Source: Pseudocalidococcus azoricus BACA0444 (lineage in GTDB: Bacteria; Cyanobacteriota; Cyanobacteriia; Thermosynechococcales; Thermosynechococcaceae). From it: 42,513 nt of DNA. Both the position numbers and the translations under genes were made by a program. The notes beneath the pieces are model-generated. The model searched no databases and had not been told where the DNA came from. It saw only the letters and a list, made by a program, of their open reading frames with translations. Shown here one piece after another: positions 8,234 to 15,619 of this stretch; position 1 is the stretch's first letter; each line of letters opens with the position of its first letter. The DNA lies in the NCBI RefSeq assembly GCF_031729055.1, contig NZ_JAVMIP010000025.1, forward strand, positions 1 through 42,513, in the 5' to 3' direction.

Positions 8234-8502
8234 TCAACCCCGGCTAAAGGTTCTTGAGTTTGGGGGGATGGGGCTGGCTGAGTCACAACGATATTCGAGT
8301 TTCTTTTCTTTGACAAATCGCTGATGAGCCTGGAGCAAGTCATTATGAGCGCTTCTTAAATCACCCCCCATAACACACGATAACGGCGGCGAAGTGGTTT
8401 ATGCCTCATGCTCTCTAAATTGCTAGTTGCCCCCAAAATATCCCAGGAACTCATGACTCCACTGATAAAAGCCTTTAATTCTGAAGTGCGATTTTGAGAC
8501 AT
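8234..8502 (-). pseudogene. Small cyanobacterial protein gene split by a frameshift at a G6 run
   Basis: A GGAGG ribosome site precedes the ATG at 8502, which begins MSQNRTSELKAFISG and reads 48 codons to a TAA at 8356. Just before that stop the coding strand has six G (8364-8369 on the plus strand). If the run had seven G, translation would pass into another open frame, giving W-G-G-D-L-R-S-A-H-N-D-L-L-Q-A-H-Q-R-F-V-K-E-K-K and ending at 8234. The joined product, about 88 residues, has a coherent helical, basic and charged character across the junction. Either a real frameshift mutation, a slippage-regulated gene, or a sequencing error would explain this. A third frame of the tail (…TQPAPSPQTQEPLAGVDD, stop at 8227) also looks protein-like, so the C-terminus is uncertain. 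Function unknown. Confidence 0.5.
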
Positions 8503-8688
8503 TACTAATCCTCCACAGGGGCAGTTGAAGAAAGGCATTAATCAACTCTGTAAGTGGACTGCATTAAGGCATAACTTGCTTATGGGCAATTCCCATACCA
8601 TAACTAGATTTCCCCACGGTACATATCCAACTATTTGTAAATCCAGTCTGTCTAGTAGTATGCCAAATGATGCACTCCCCATTCTCCT

Positions 8689-10353
8689 GTGATTTATGCC
8701 CTAATTGCCCTGATTCCAATTCTGACTGTATTTCTGCTCCTGATTGGATTGCGCTTTCCCGCCAATCGAGCCATGCCTATTGCCTACGGGGTGACGGTGT
8801 TGATTGCCCTGTTTCTCTGGGGTGTGCCTTTTAACTGGGTGGCGGCGGCAACGGTACAAGGGGGCGGGATTGCCCTGGAAATTCTCTACATTGTCTTTGG
8901 GGCGATTTTGCTGCTAAATACCCTCCAGGCCTCGGGGGCAATTCCGGCCATTCGCCAAAGTTTAACCTCGATCACAGCAGACCGGCGCATCCAAGCGATG
9001 ATTATTGCCTGGTTATTTGGCAGTTTTATTGAGGGCGCGTCTGGGTTTGGGACTCCGGCGGTGATTTGTGTGCCGCTGTTGGTCGCGATTGGGTTTCCAG
9101 CCTTAGCCGCGGTGATGATCGCCCTGATTATTCAAAGCACACCATCTACATTTGGGGCTGTAGGCACACCGATTGTGATTGGCATCCGGGCCGGGTTAGA
9201 GGGCGTACCAGACTTTGAGAACGCGTTAAGTAATTTTGGCGGCAACATTGATCTGTTTCTAAGACAGGTGGGCATTGAGGCGGCAATTGTTCACACGGTG
9301 GTAGGCACGTTTATTCCCCTGATTTTAGCCATCACCCTGACGAGCTTTTTTGGAGCCGAAAAGTCTTGGAAAGCGGGCCTGGGGGCCTGGAAATTTGCCT
9401 TGTTTGCCGGTTTGGCCTTTACTGTCCCCTATCTGCTGACGGCGATTTTCATTGGCCCAGAATTTCCGACCTTAGTGGGGGGACTGGTGGGATTGGGGAT
9501 CACGGTCTTTGTCGCTCGCCAGGGGTGGTTTGCTCCGGCCGAAATTTGGGACTTTCCCCCCCGCGACCAATGGGCTGAGTTTTGGGATGTGTCTAAAGCC
9601 GCCCCGGCCGATAGTCTTGCTAAATCTCCCCAGGCCCTCATGAATCCGGTTTTGGCCTGGTTGCCCTATGGGTTAGTGGGAGTTTTCCTCGTCCTGTCCC
9701 GTATCATTCCCCCCTTAAAAGCCGGGTTACAGGCCTGGCAACCTACCTGGAGCAACCTCTTTGGAACAAGCTTAACGGTCTCAACCCAACCCCTTTATTT
9801 ACCACCGACAATTTTGCTGTTTGTAGTCGCCATTACCTACTTTTTACATCGGATGGAATGGCCCACCTTGCAACAGGCGTTTCAGAGGACATTGCCCATT
9901 TTGTTAAACGTGACATTGGCCTTAGGGGCGGCGGTGCTGTTGGCCAGGGTATTCATCAATTCGGGGACTAATGCCCAGGGGATAGACAGTATGCCTTTGC
10001 AATTAGCGGATGGGTTGGCCCTGCTGGTGGGCAATAGTTGGCCCTTGTTTGCGCCAGTGGTTGGCCTGATTGGGGCTTTTGTGGCGGGGAGTGTCACCGT
10101 TAGTAATATGATGTTTTCCCTGTTTCAGTTTGGCATGGCCGAAAAGCTTAATCTCTCGGCTCCCTTAATTTTGGCGTTGCAATGTGTGGGGGCTTCGGCG
10201 GGGAATGTGATTTGTGTCCCAAATATTGTGGCGGCGGCGGCAACTGTGGGCCTGTTGGGCTTAGAAGGGGTTTTAATTCGGTGGCTGTTAGCTCCTGCCC
10301 TTTATTACATTGGGTTTGCTGGCCTGATTGGGTTGATCTTGAGTCAAGGGTGA
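8689..10353 (+). CDS. L-lactate/glycolate permease (LctP family)
   Basis: The 554-residue polytopic protein is typical of the LctP/GlcA family of proton-coupled 2-hydroxy-monocarboxylate transporters: about 12-14 hydrophobic segments and the hallmark AWLFGSFIEGASGFGTPAVICVPLL near residues 103-127. It also has STPSTFGAVGTPIVIG and a C-terminal SVTVSNMMFSLFQFG. In a phototroph, glycolate from photorespiration or lactate from fermentation are both plausible substrates; the sequence does not decide. The start is GTG at 8689, since an in-frame stop lies at 8668-8670 and no in-frame ATG precedes it. No oxidase or dehydrogenase gene lies next to it. Confidence 0.88.
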   Translation: MIYALIALIPILTVFLLLIGLRFPANRAMPIAYGVTVLIALFLWGVPFNWVAAATVQGGGIALEILYIVFGAILLLNTLQASGAIPAIRQSLTSITADRRIQAMIIAWLFGSFIEGASGFGTPAVICVPLLVAIGFPALAAVMIALIIQSTPSTFGAVGTPIVIGIRAGLEGVPDFENALSNFGGNIDLFLRQVGIEAAIVHTVVGTFIPLILAITLTSFFGAEKSWKAGLGAWKFALFAGLAFTVPYLLTAIFIGPEFPTLVGGLVGLGITVFVARQGWFAPAEIWDFPPRDQWAEFWDVSKAAPADSLAKSPQALMNPVLAWLPYGLVGVFLVLSRIIPPLKAGLQAWQPTWSNLFGTSLTVSTQPLYLPPTILLFVVAITYFLHRMEWPTLQQAFQRTLPILLNVTLALGAAVLLARVFINSGTNAQGIDSMPLQLADGLALLVGNSWPLFAPVVGLIGAFVAGSVTVSNMMFSLFQFGMAEKLNLSAPLILALQCVGASAGNVICVPNIVAAAATVGLLGLEGVLIRWLLAPALYYIGFAGLIGLILSQG

Positions 10354-10425
10354 AGGGGATGATATTCAGCAACCGCCCTATCATACTGGGAGAGATGCCT
10401 GATGTTAGTCCTAAGGAGATGAGTT

Positions 10426-10644
10426 ATGGAAACACCAACTCCCGCGATCAATTGTGCCGAGGCCTGTGTGAATGGTTGTGTTTTAGGGGAAAAATGTCCC
10501 AACCGGGAGTATATCCAGGCCGCGTCTAAGTTTATTCACGATACCCCAATGGATAAACTGCTGGAAATTGCCGCCGATAGCGTCCAGAAACGGTTTTTAG
10601 CCTCCCTCGAGCGAGATCGCCTGAATCTTCCCCCCCAGGACTAG
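10426..10644 (+). CDS. Small four-cysteine cyanobacterial protein, function unknown
   Basis: This 72-residue protein starts at an ATG with a good ribosome site (AAGGAG 8 nt upstream). The N-terminal half carries four cysteines, C10, C14, C18 and C24, in the pattern CAEACVNGCVLGEKCPN. The second half is helical (YIQAASKFIHDTPMDKLLEIAADSVQKRF). The spacing could bind a metal or Fe-S cluster, but it is not the classical ferredoxin motif. I recall similar small proteins in many cyanobacteria without a known function. It lies 72 bp after the permease gene and 110 bp before the DUF151 gene, all on the same strand. Confidence 0.75.
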   Translation: METPTPAINCAEACVNGCVLGEKCPNREYIQAASKFIHDTPMDKLLEIAADSVQKRFLASLERDRLNLPPQD

Positions 10645-10754
10645 CCACTTCTCCCCTGCGCTTTGGAAATTCTCCCGATCCCCTGAGGATGAATGAAGTA
10701 GGATCAAGGGCATGGGTTGATTATCTGTCCCTAACGTTTGCTGAGGTCAGGTCA

Positions 10755-11270
10755 ATGATTGAAATGAGAGTTGCGGGAATTGCCCTCGATGCGGCCACTC
10801 GTACCCCCATTGTCCTCCTCAAAGATGGGACAGAACGCCGGGCCCTGCCGATTTGGATTGGGCAAGCAGAAGCTAAGGCGATTTTACTCGCCCTGGAACA
10901 AGAAAAACCCCTCCGCCCCCTGACCCACGATTTGATGACGAATATCCTCCAGGCCTGGGAGATGACCTTAGATCGGGTCGTGATTCATTCCTTGCAAGAT
11001 AATACCTACTACGCAGTGTTAACCCTCCGGCAAGGGGAGATTAAAAAAGAAATTGATGCCCGTCCCAGTGATGCCATTGCCCTCGCGGTGCGCTGTGATT
11101 GCCCGATTTGGGTTTTAGAAGAAGTGGTTGCCGATGCCTCTATCCCCGTGGATCGCGATGCCGATGAAGCGGAACGCCAGGCCTTTCGGGAGTTTTTGGA
11201 TAAGATTCGCCCTGAGGACTTTACCCATCAAGGACAGGATCAAGATTTAGAAGATTCCTCCGCCAGTTAG
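10755..11270 (+). CDS. Bifunctional nuclease-family protein (DUF151)
   Basis: The product, 171 residues from the chosen start, belongs to the DUF151/BFN family: MIEMRVAGIALDAATRTPIVLLKDGTERRALPIWIGQAEAKAI, then DARPSDAIALAVRCDCPIWV. Plant and bacterial members have been reported to have DNase/RNase activity, and some act in transcription antitermination in plastids. Residues after about 130 are acidic and of low complexity. The frame is open back to 10689, but the ATG at 10755 is preceded by GAGGTCAGG and begins where family similarity begins. It is followed 24 bp later by the aldo/keto reductase gene. Confidence 0.85.
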   Translation: MIEMRVAGIALDAATRTPIVLLKDGTERRALPIWIGQAEAKAILLALEQEKPLRPLTHDLMTNILQAWEMTLDRVVIHSLQDNTYYAVLTLRQGEIKKEIDARPSDAIALAVRCDCPIWVLEEVVADASIPVDRDADEAERQAFREFLDKIRPEDFTHQGQDQDLEDSSAS

Positions 11271-11294
11271 TCTCCCTATTCCCTATTCCCTTCC

Positions 11295-12419
11295 ATGCAA
11301 TATCGGCAATGGGGCCAAACCCAGCAAACCCTGTCTGTCTTTAGTCTCGGCACCATGCGCTATCTGGCTGATCAGGCGGCAGCTTTGGCAGTGATTAAAA
11401 CGGCTCTAGACTTCGGGGCCAACCACATTGAAACAGCCCAGGCCTATGGCGACAGTGAGTTAATTTTGGCCCAGACCCTGCAAACGACCATCAACCGTCA
11501 AGACATTTACATCACAACCAAACTCTTACCCGTCCCCAATGCCCAGGAATTTGCTGCCCGTTTAGATCGCTCATTGCAACGGTTGGGAGTGGACTACATT
11601 GATAACGTGGCGATTCATGGGATTAATACCCCGGAGCACCTGGCCTGGGCTTTAGAGTTTTGTTTACCCGTGTTAGAAACAGCCCAAGCAGTCGGAAAAA
11701 TTGGCGCAATTGGCTTTTCCACCCACGGATCATTGGCGTTAATTTGCCAGGCCATAGAATCCCGTAAATTTGCCTTTGTTAATCTCCACTACAACTATTT
11801 TTTTCAACGTCATGCCCCCGCCATTCAGTTAGCCCAGGCCTTCAACATGGGAGTTTTTATTATTTCTCCAGCGGACAAAGGCGGCCTCCTCTATCAACCT
11901 TCACCCCAACTGCGGGAACTATGCCACCCGATTCATCCCCTCCATCTCACCTACCGCTTCTTGCTGAGTCAACCCGGCATCACCACCCTCAGTTTTGGCC
12001 CAGCCGGCCCGGATGAAGTCCCCTTTCCCCTCGAAGTTGCCGATCAAACCCATCCCCTGACGGATGCTGAAAAAGCTGCATTTTGGCGTATTGAAGACCA
12101 TCTCCAGGCCACCCTAGGATTAGAACGGTGTCACCAATGCCAGGCCTGTTTACCCTGCCCCGAAGAAATCGCCATTCCTGAAATTTTACGATTACGGAAT
12201 TTAACCGTGGGCCTGGGGATGGAAGAGTATGGAACCTATCGCTATCAGATGCTGGAAAAAGCGGGCCATTGGTTTCCGGGTCGCCAAGGAGCGCGATGTA
12301 CAGACTGTGGAGATTGTTTGCCCCGCTGCCCCAGCCAGTTGAATATTCCAGCCCTCTTGCGGGAGACCCATAGCCAATTACGGGGGCCTGGACGGCGGCG
12401 ACTCTGGGAGGGGAATTAG
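11295..12419 (+). CDS. Aldo/keto reductase with C-terminal 4Fe-4S motifs
   Basis: Residues 1-270 form an aldo/keto reductase TIM barrel: MQYRQWGQTQQTLSVFSLGTM, the catalytic tyrosine region ETAQAYGDSEL, and KIGAIGFSTHG. The last 100 residues hold two cysteine clusters, CHQCQACLPCPEEI and CTDCGDCLPRCPSQLNIP. Members with this architecture are electron-transfer or oxidoreductase proteins; the substrate is unknown. The first cluster has CxxCxxCxxCP, as expected for a [4Fe-4S] centre. The second has CxxCxxCxxxCP. It sits between the DUF151 gene and petC, with a 195-bp gap before petC. Confidence 0.86.
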   Translation: MQYRQWGQTQQTLSVFSLGTMRYLADQAAALAVIKTALDFGANHIETAQAYGDSELILAQTLQTTINRQDIYITTKLLPVPNAQEFAARLDRSLQRLGVDYIDNVAIHGINTPEHLAWALEFCLPVLETAQAVGKIGAIGFSTHGSLALICQAIESRKFAFVNLHYNYFFQRHAPAIQLAQAFNMGVFIISPADKGGLLYQPSPQLRELCHPIHPLHLTYRFLLSQPGITTLSFGPAGPDEVPFPLEVADQTHPLTDAEKAAFWRIEDHLQATLGLERCHQCQACLPCPEEIAIPEILRLRNLTVGLGMEEYGTYRYQMLEKAGHWFPGRQGARCTDCGDCLPRCPSQLNIPALLRETHSQLRGPGRRRLWEGN

Positions 12420-12543
12420 GGCCAGGAAACGTGTTTGATCCCTAGGGAAAGCATTGTGAAGACCCTTTTTCCGTTCAAGATGGCAGTGAGTTTACAATTC
12501 GCAACATCATTTCCTAATTTCTGCTAGAAAGAGCATCCAATGT

Positions 12544-12549
12544 GATAAT
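12544..12549 (+). promoter_or_regulatory. Candidate -10 element for petCA
   Basis: TGTGATAAT (extended -10 with hexamer GATAAT at 12544-12549) lies 65 bp before the petC start, in a gene-free stretch. No good -35 is visible. This is a weak, sequence-only call. Confidence 0.33.
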
Positions 12550-12614
12550 AAGCTTAACAATTGCAATCATTTTGCCGCTCATCTACTTTTGATTCCTTAA
12601 CAAAATATCTACCT

Positions 12615-13154
12615 ATGGCTCAACTCTCTACATCCGCTGATGTTCCCGATATGGGGCGGCGGCAGTTTATGAACCTTTTGGCCTTTGGTGCCGTCACTGG
12701 TACTGCTTTGGGGGCCCTTTATCCGGTGATTCGTTACTTCATTCCGCCTTCTTCCGGGGGAGCAGGGGGTGGCCTGGTGGCCAAAGATGAACTGGGTAAT
12801 GACATTCTGGTGAGTGCCTACTTGGAAAAACATCTGGCGGGTGATCGGTCTTTGGCCCAAGGCCTGAAGGGTGATCCGACCTATATCGTCGTCACAGAAG
12901 ATCACACTATTGCCAATTACGGCCTCAATGCGGTCTGTACCCACTTGGGTTGCGTTGTCCCCTGGAATATCAGCGAAAACAAATTTATCTGTCCTTGTCA
13001 TGGCTCTCAATATGACAGTACGGGTAAAGTGGTTCGGGGGCCGGCTCCCCTATCTTTGGCCTTGGCCAATGCAACTGTCACCGATGACAAAGTGGTCTTT
13101 ACCCCTTGGACTGAGACCGATTTTCGGACTGGCAAAGAACCTTGGTGGGCTTAG
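12615..13154 (+). CDS. petC: Cytochrome b6f Rieske iron-sulfur protein
   Basis: PetC carries the 2Fe-2S cluster that takes electrons from plastoquinol and passes them to cytochrome f. The 179-residue protein has a twin-arginine-like [18 protein letters not shown] with one membrane segment at the N-terminus, then a glycine-rich hinge (SSGGAGGG). The cluster domain has box 1 CTHLGC (C108, H110 ligands; C113 disulfide) and box 2 CPCHGS (C126, H129 ligands; C128 disulfide). The frame is open back to a TTG at 12561, but the ATG at 12615 gives the standard length and N-terminus. petA starts 6 bp downstream, the usual petCA operon. Confidence 0.97.
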   Translation: MAQLSTSADVPDMGRRQFMNLLAFGAVTGTALGALYPVIRYFIPPSSGGAGGGLVAKDELGNDILVSAYLEKHLAGDRSLAQGLKGDPTYIVVTEDHTIANYGLNAVCTHLGCVVPWNISENKFICPCHGSQYDSTGKVVRGPAPLSLALANATVTDDKVVFTPWTETDFRTGKEPWWA

Positions 13155-13160
13155 GTCGTA

Positions 13161-14123
13161 ATGAAAACAACCATGATGAAAACCTTAATTCAATCTCTAA
13201 CTAGTGTTTTAACTCTCTGTGTGGTCTTGGGTCTGGGCCAACTGGCCTGGATGCAACCCGCGGCGGCCTATCCCTTCTATGCTCAACAGGCCTATGAATC
13301 TCCACGGGAAGCCACAGGTCGGATTGTCTGTGCCAACTGCCACTTAGCGGCCAAACCCACGGAAATTGAAGTCCCCCAGGCCGTGCTGCCGGATTCTGTC
13401 TTTGAAGCGGTGGTCAAAATCCCCTACGACAAAAGTGTGCAGCAAGTTTTAGGCAATGGTGACAAAGGCCCGTTGAATGTCGGTGCGGTGTTGATGTTGC
13501 CAGAAGGGTTTAAGATTGCTCCCCCGGATCGGATTCCGGAAGAATTGCAAGAAAAAGTTAGCGGGGTTTACTATCAGCCCTACAGTGACGATAAGCAAAA
13601 CATTGTCTTGGTGGGCCCCTTGCCCGGTGAGCAATATCAAGAAATTATTTTCCCAGTTCTGTCTCCTGATCCCAACTCCGACAAAGCCATTCACTTTGGG
13701 AAATATTCGGTTCATGCTGGGGGGAATCGTGGCCGCGGTCAAGTCTATCCCACGGGTGACAAGAGTAATAACAATGTCTTTACGGCCCCAGTCGCCGGCA
13801 CCATTGCCAGTATTACTAAATCCGATGATGGGGGCTATGCCGTTGCGATCACCGAAGAGTCTGGGGATTCAGTCACGGAAACGGTTCTTCCCGGCCCCGA
13901 ATTGATTGTCGCTGAGGGTGATACGGTCGCTGCCGGCCAAGCTTTGACCACAAATCCCAATGTGGGCGGTTTTGGTCAGCATGATGCCGAAATTGTGCTT
14001 CAAGACCCGAACCGGATTAAATGGTTGTTGGTGTTTTTTGGGGCGATTACGATTTCCCAAATTATGCTGGTTCTCAAGAAGAAACAAGTGGAGAAAGTTC
14101 AAGCAGCCGAACTCAATTTCTAG
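13161..14123 (+). CDS. petA: Cytochrome f
   Basis: Cytochrome f is the c-type haem subunit of the b6f complex, facing the lumen and reducing plastocyanin or cytochrome c6. The 320 residues comprise a signal peptide ending in QPAAA, a mature protein starting at Y37 (the N-terminal tyrosine amine is the axial haem ligand), the CANCH haem site at C57-H61, the large and small lumenal domains, and one C-terminal membrane helix followed by [16 protein letters not shown]. All standard elements are intact. The gene is directly downstream of petC. Confidence 0.98.
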   Translation: MKTTMMKTLIQSLTSVLTLCVVLGLGQLAWMQPAAAYPFYAQQAYESPREATGRIVCANCHLAAKPTEIEVPQAVLPDSVFEAVVKIPYDKSVQQVLGNGDKGPLNVGAVLMLPEGFKIAPPDRIPEELQEKVSGVYYQPYSDDKQNIVLVGPLPGEQYQEIIFPVLSPDPNSDKAIHFGKYSVHAGGNRGRGQVYPTGDKSNNNVFTAPVAGTIASITKSDDGGYAVAITEESGDSVTETVLPGPELIVAEGDTVAAGQALTTNPNVGGFGQHDAEIVLQDPNRIKWLLVFFGAITISQIMLVLKKKQVEKVQAAELNF

Positions 14124-14236
14124 GTTGAATTGCTCGGTTCTTGTGCTCTCAAACCCTTTTGATCTGAATCAGGCCCTGTGCTAACTGCATGGGGTTTGCT
14201 CTTTTGTGGGTGCGGATCAGGAGATTATTTCGGGAC

Positions 14237-14245
14237 TGGTATAAT
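14237..14245 (+). promoter_or_regulatory. Extended -10 promoter of clpS
   Basis: TGGTATAAT (TGn plus a consensus TATAAT at 14240-14245) lies 50 bp before the clpS ATG. No convincing -35 is seen, as is usual for extended -10 promoters. Confidence is moderate because the hexamer is perfect and well placed. Confidence 0.6.
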
Positions 14246-14294
14246 AGAAACTTGAATCTACATTTAATGTTTGTGATGGATTTAGATTGACCCT

Positions 14295-14591
14295 ATGGCT
14301 GTCACCCTGCCTCAAGAACGTCAAGCTGCGGCAACAACTACGACCCGGAAGCCTTACCCCAATTACAAGGTGATTGTTCTCGATGATGACTTTAATACGT
14401 TTCAACACGTGGCTGAGTCGTTGATGGCCTATATCCCGAATATGACCAGTGACCGGGCCTGGGAGTTAACCAATCAAGTTCATTTTGAGGGTCTGGCCAT
14501 TGTCTGGGTCGGCCCCCAAGAGCAAGCAGAACTCTATCATTTACAACTCAAGCGAGCAGGATTAACCATGGCTCCCGTAGAACCGGCCTAA
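14295..14591 (+). CDS. clpS: ATP-dependent Clp protease adaptor ClpS
   Basis: ClpS delivers N-degron substrates to the ClpC or ClpA chaperone ring. The 98-residue protein has a short unstructured N-terminal arm (to about 22) and then the core: YKVIVLDDDFNTFQHVAESLMAYIPNMTSDRAWELTNQVHFEGLAIVWVGPQEQAELYHLQLKRAGL. Cyanobacteria usually have two ClpS forms. Here the pocket residues are D-D-D-F-N-T-F where classical ClpS1 has N-D-D-x-T-P, which suggests the divergent ClpS2 type, but I am not certain. It converges with the Gdt1-like gene. Confidence 0.9.
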   Translation: MAVTLPQERQAAATTTTRKPYPNYKVIVLDDDFNTFQHVAESLMAYIPNMTSDRAWELTNQVHFEGLAIVWVGPQEQAELYHLQLKRAGLTMAPVEPA

Positions 14592-14617
14592 CAATCAGGC
14601 AGATGGTGCTAGGTGGT

Positions 14618-14989
14618 CTAAAGATGCACTACATCCCAGAGCAATAAAACAGCAATCACCAATAGACTGACCCCGGTGGCGGTTTGGAGCTTATCCGCAG
14701 CCAGTCGTTGCCCAAGCCAGCGTCCCAGAAAGACCCCAATTAAACTGGTCAGAATCAGAGCTAAGGCTGCACCCAAAAAAACAACCCACGGGGCCTGGGA
14801 CTCCGCTGCCATTAGCAAGGTGGCCAGTTGAGTTTTATCTCCCAGTTCAGCTAAAAATACGGTCAGGAAGGCAACAAAAAATTCTCGCCAAGGATAGATT
14901 TTACTGATTGTAATCGGGGGCAGTAGGTCTGGTGGTGAGGATTTTTCTAGGGGGTGTGACTCGGAACTAGTGGCGGGAGAACTTTTCAC
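14618..14989 (-). CDS. Half-size Gdt1/UPF0016 cation exchanger subunit (Hmx-like)
   Basis: The 123-residue protein has one copy of the Gdt1 signature E-x-G-D-K-T (E48-T53, in FLTVFLAELGDKTQLATLL) and about three membrane helices. Full-length Gdt1/Mnx transporters, which export Mn2+ from the cytoplasm to the thylakoid lumen in Synechocystis, have two such repeats in about 200 residues. Some cyanobacteria instead encode two hemi-exchangers that pair. This is such a half, but no second half is next to it. The first 33 residues are a hydrophilic, Ser/Pro-rich leader. The start is GTG at 14989 with no clear ribosome site, so the true start could be downstream. Confidence 0.75.
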   Translation of the reverse strand: MKSSPATSSESHPLEKSSPPDLLPPITISKIYPWREFFVAFLTVFLAELGDKTQLATLLMAAESQAPWVVFLGAALALILTSLIGVFLGRWLGQRLAADKLQTATGVSLLVIAVLLLWDVVHL

Positions 14990-15619
14990 ATTCTTTTCAC
15001 AATTTATTCGCTTTAGTATTCTAATGCATCGACTTGGATTGGCGGCAGTCTCACAAGTCTTTTGCAGCCCAACTAGCTCGATGCAATTGCCCTCTAAGGT
15101 TGAGGAATATTCCCGGCCCCCAATGATTCCTAAGTCTTGTTCGCCCTAGCCTCGGTTCACTATCACCCCAAAATGATTGACAAGTCAGATCAGGTCTCTA
15201 TATCCCTAGAAATCACACCTTGAGAGTCAGCCTTAGGATTGGGATGGGCAAGAGTTAGGCAGATTTCATTGATTGGGATTAGCTTTTCTAAGGGCTATCT
15301 ATCCTCATCTCAGGTTTCTAGTTGGACTGAACCAGTGGGAAGTAACATTCATTTTGTTGGACACTGGAGTCCTTGCGGGCTTTTGGTTTCCGGTGCTCAT
15401 CATTTCCAGGTGAACCGATATAAAAATATGATTTACCACCCTGATGAAATCAAGAACTTCAATCCTCTACCCAGGCCAGGTTCGGTAAATACCCCTTCAA
15501 CCCCAGGCCAGGCGCAGGCACTATAGAACAAGAGGGACATACAAGGCAGGATGAAGTTTTTTCTATAGTGGCCTGGGCCCTGTTTTTAATGCACTTTACC
15601 CCGGCAGAGGAGCCTAGAA
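14990..15619. other. 630-bp intergenic region between the Gdt1-like gene and dnaK
   Basis: I see no supportable gene here. Open frames of up to 95 codons exist but lack ribosome sites and protein-like composition. The stretch separates the divergent Gdt1-like gene and dnaK, so it must contain both promoters. Its one clear structural element is the inverted repeat at 15515-15575. No CIRCE element (TTAGCACTC-N9-GAGTGCTAA) was found before dnaK. Confidence 0.5.
15515..15575. repeat. Long inverted repeat in the dnaK leader region
   Basis: CAGGCACTATAGAA (15515-15528) and TTCTATAGTGGCCTG (15561-15575) are complementary over 14 positions with a single-base bulge, separated by 32 nt. The pair lies 45 bp before the dnaK start codon. 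In RNA it would form a stable hairpin; in DNA each arm contains ACTATAG, which could also be a paired operator or include a -10-like element. Confidence 0.6.

Noticed and set aside
8570..8610. TATGGG-CAATT-CCCATA hairpin upstream of the permease gene
   Set aside because: Short 6-bp stem without T-run or conservation evidence; could be chance, so not listed as a feature.
12561..12614. N-terminal extension of petC from a TTG start
   Set aside because: The ATG at 12615 gives the standard PetC length and sequence; the added 18 residues have no family support.
15239..15526. 95-codon open frame upstream of dnaK
   Set aside because: No ribosome site, atypical composition, no recognisable family, and it covers the inverted-repeat leader.
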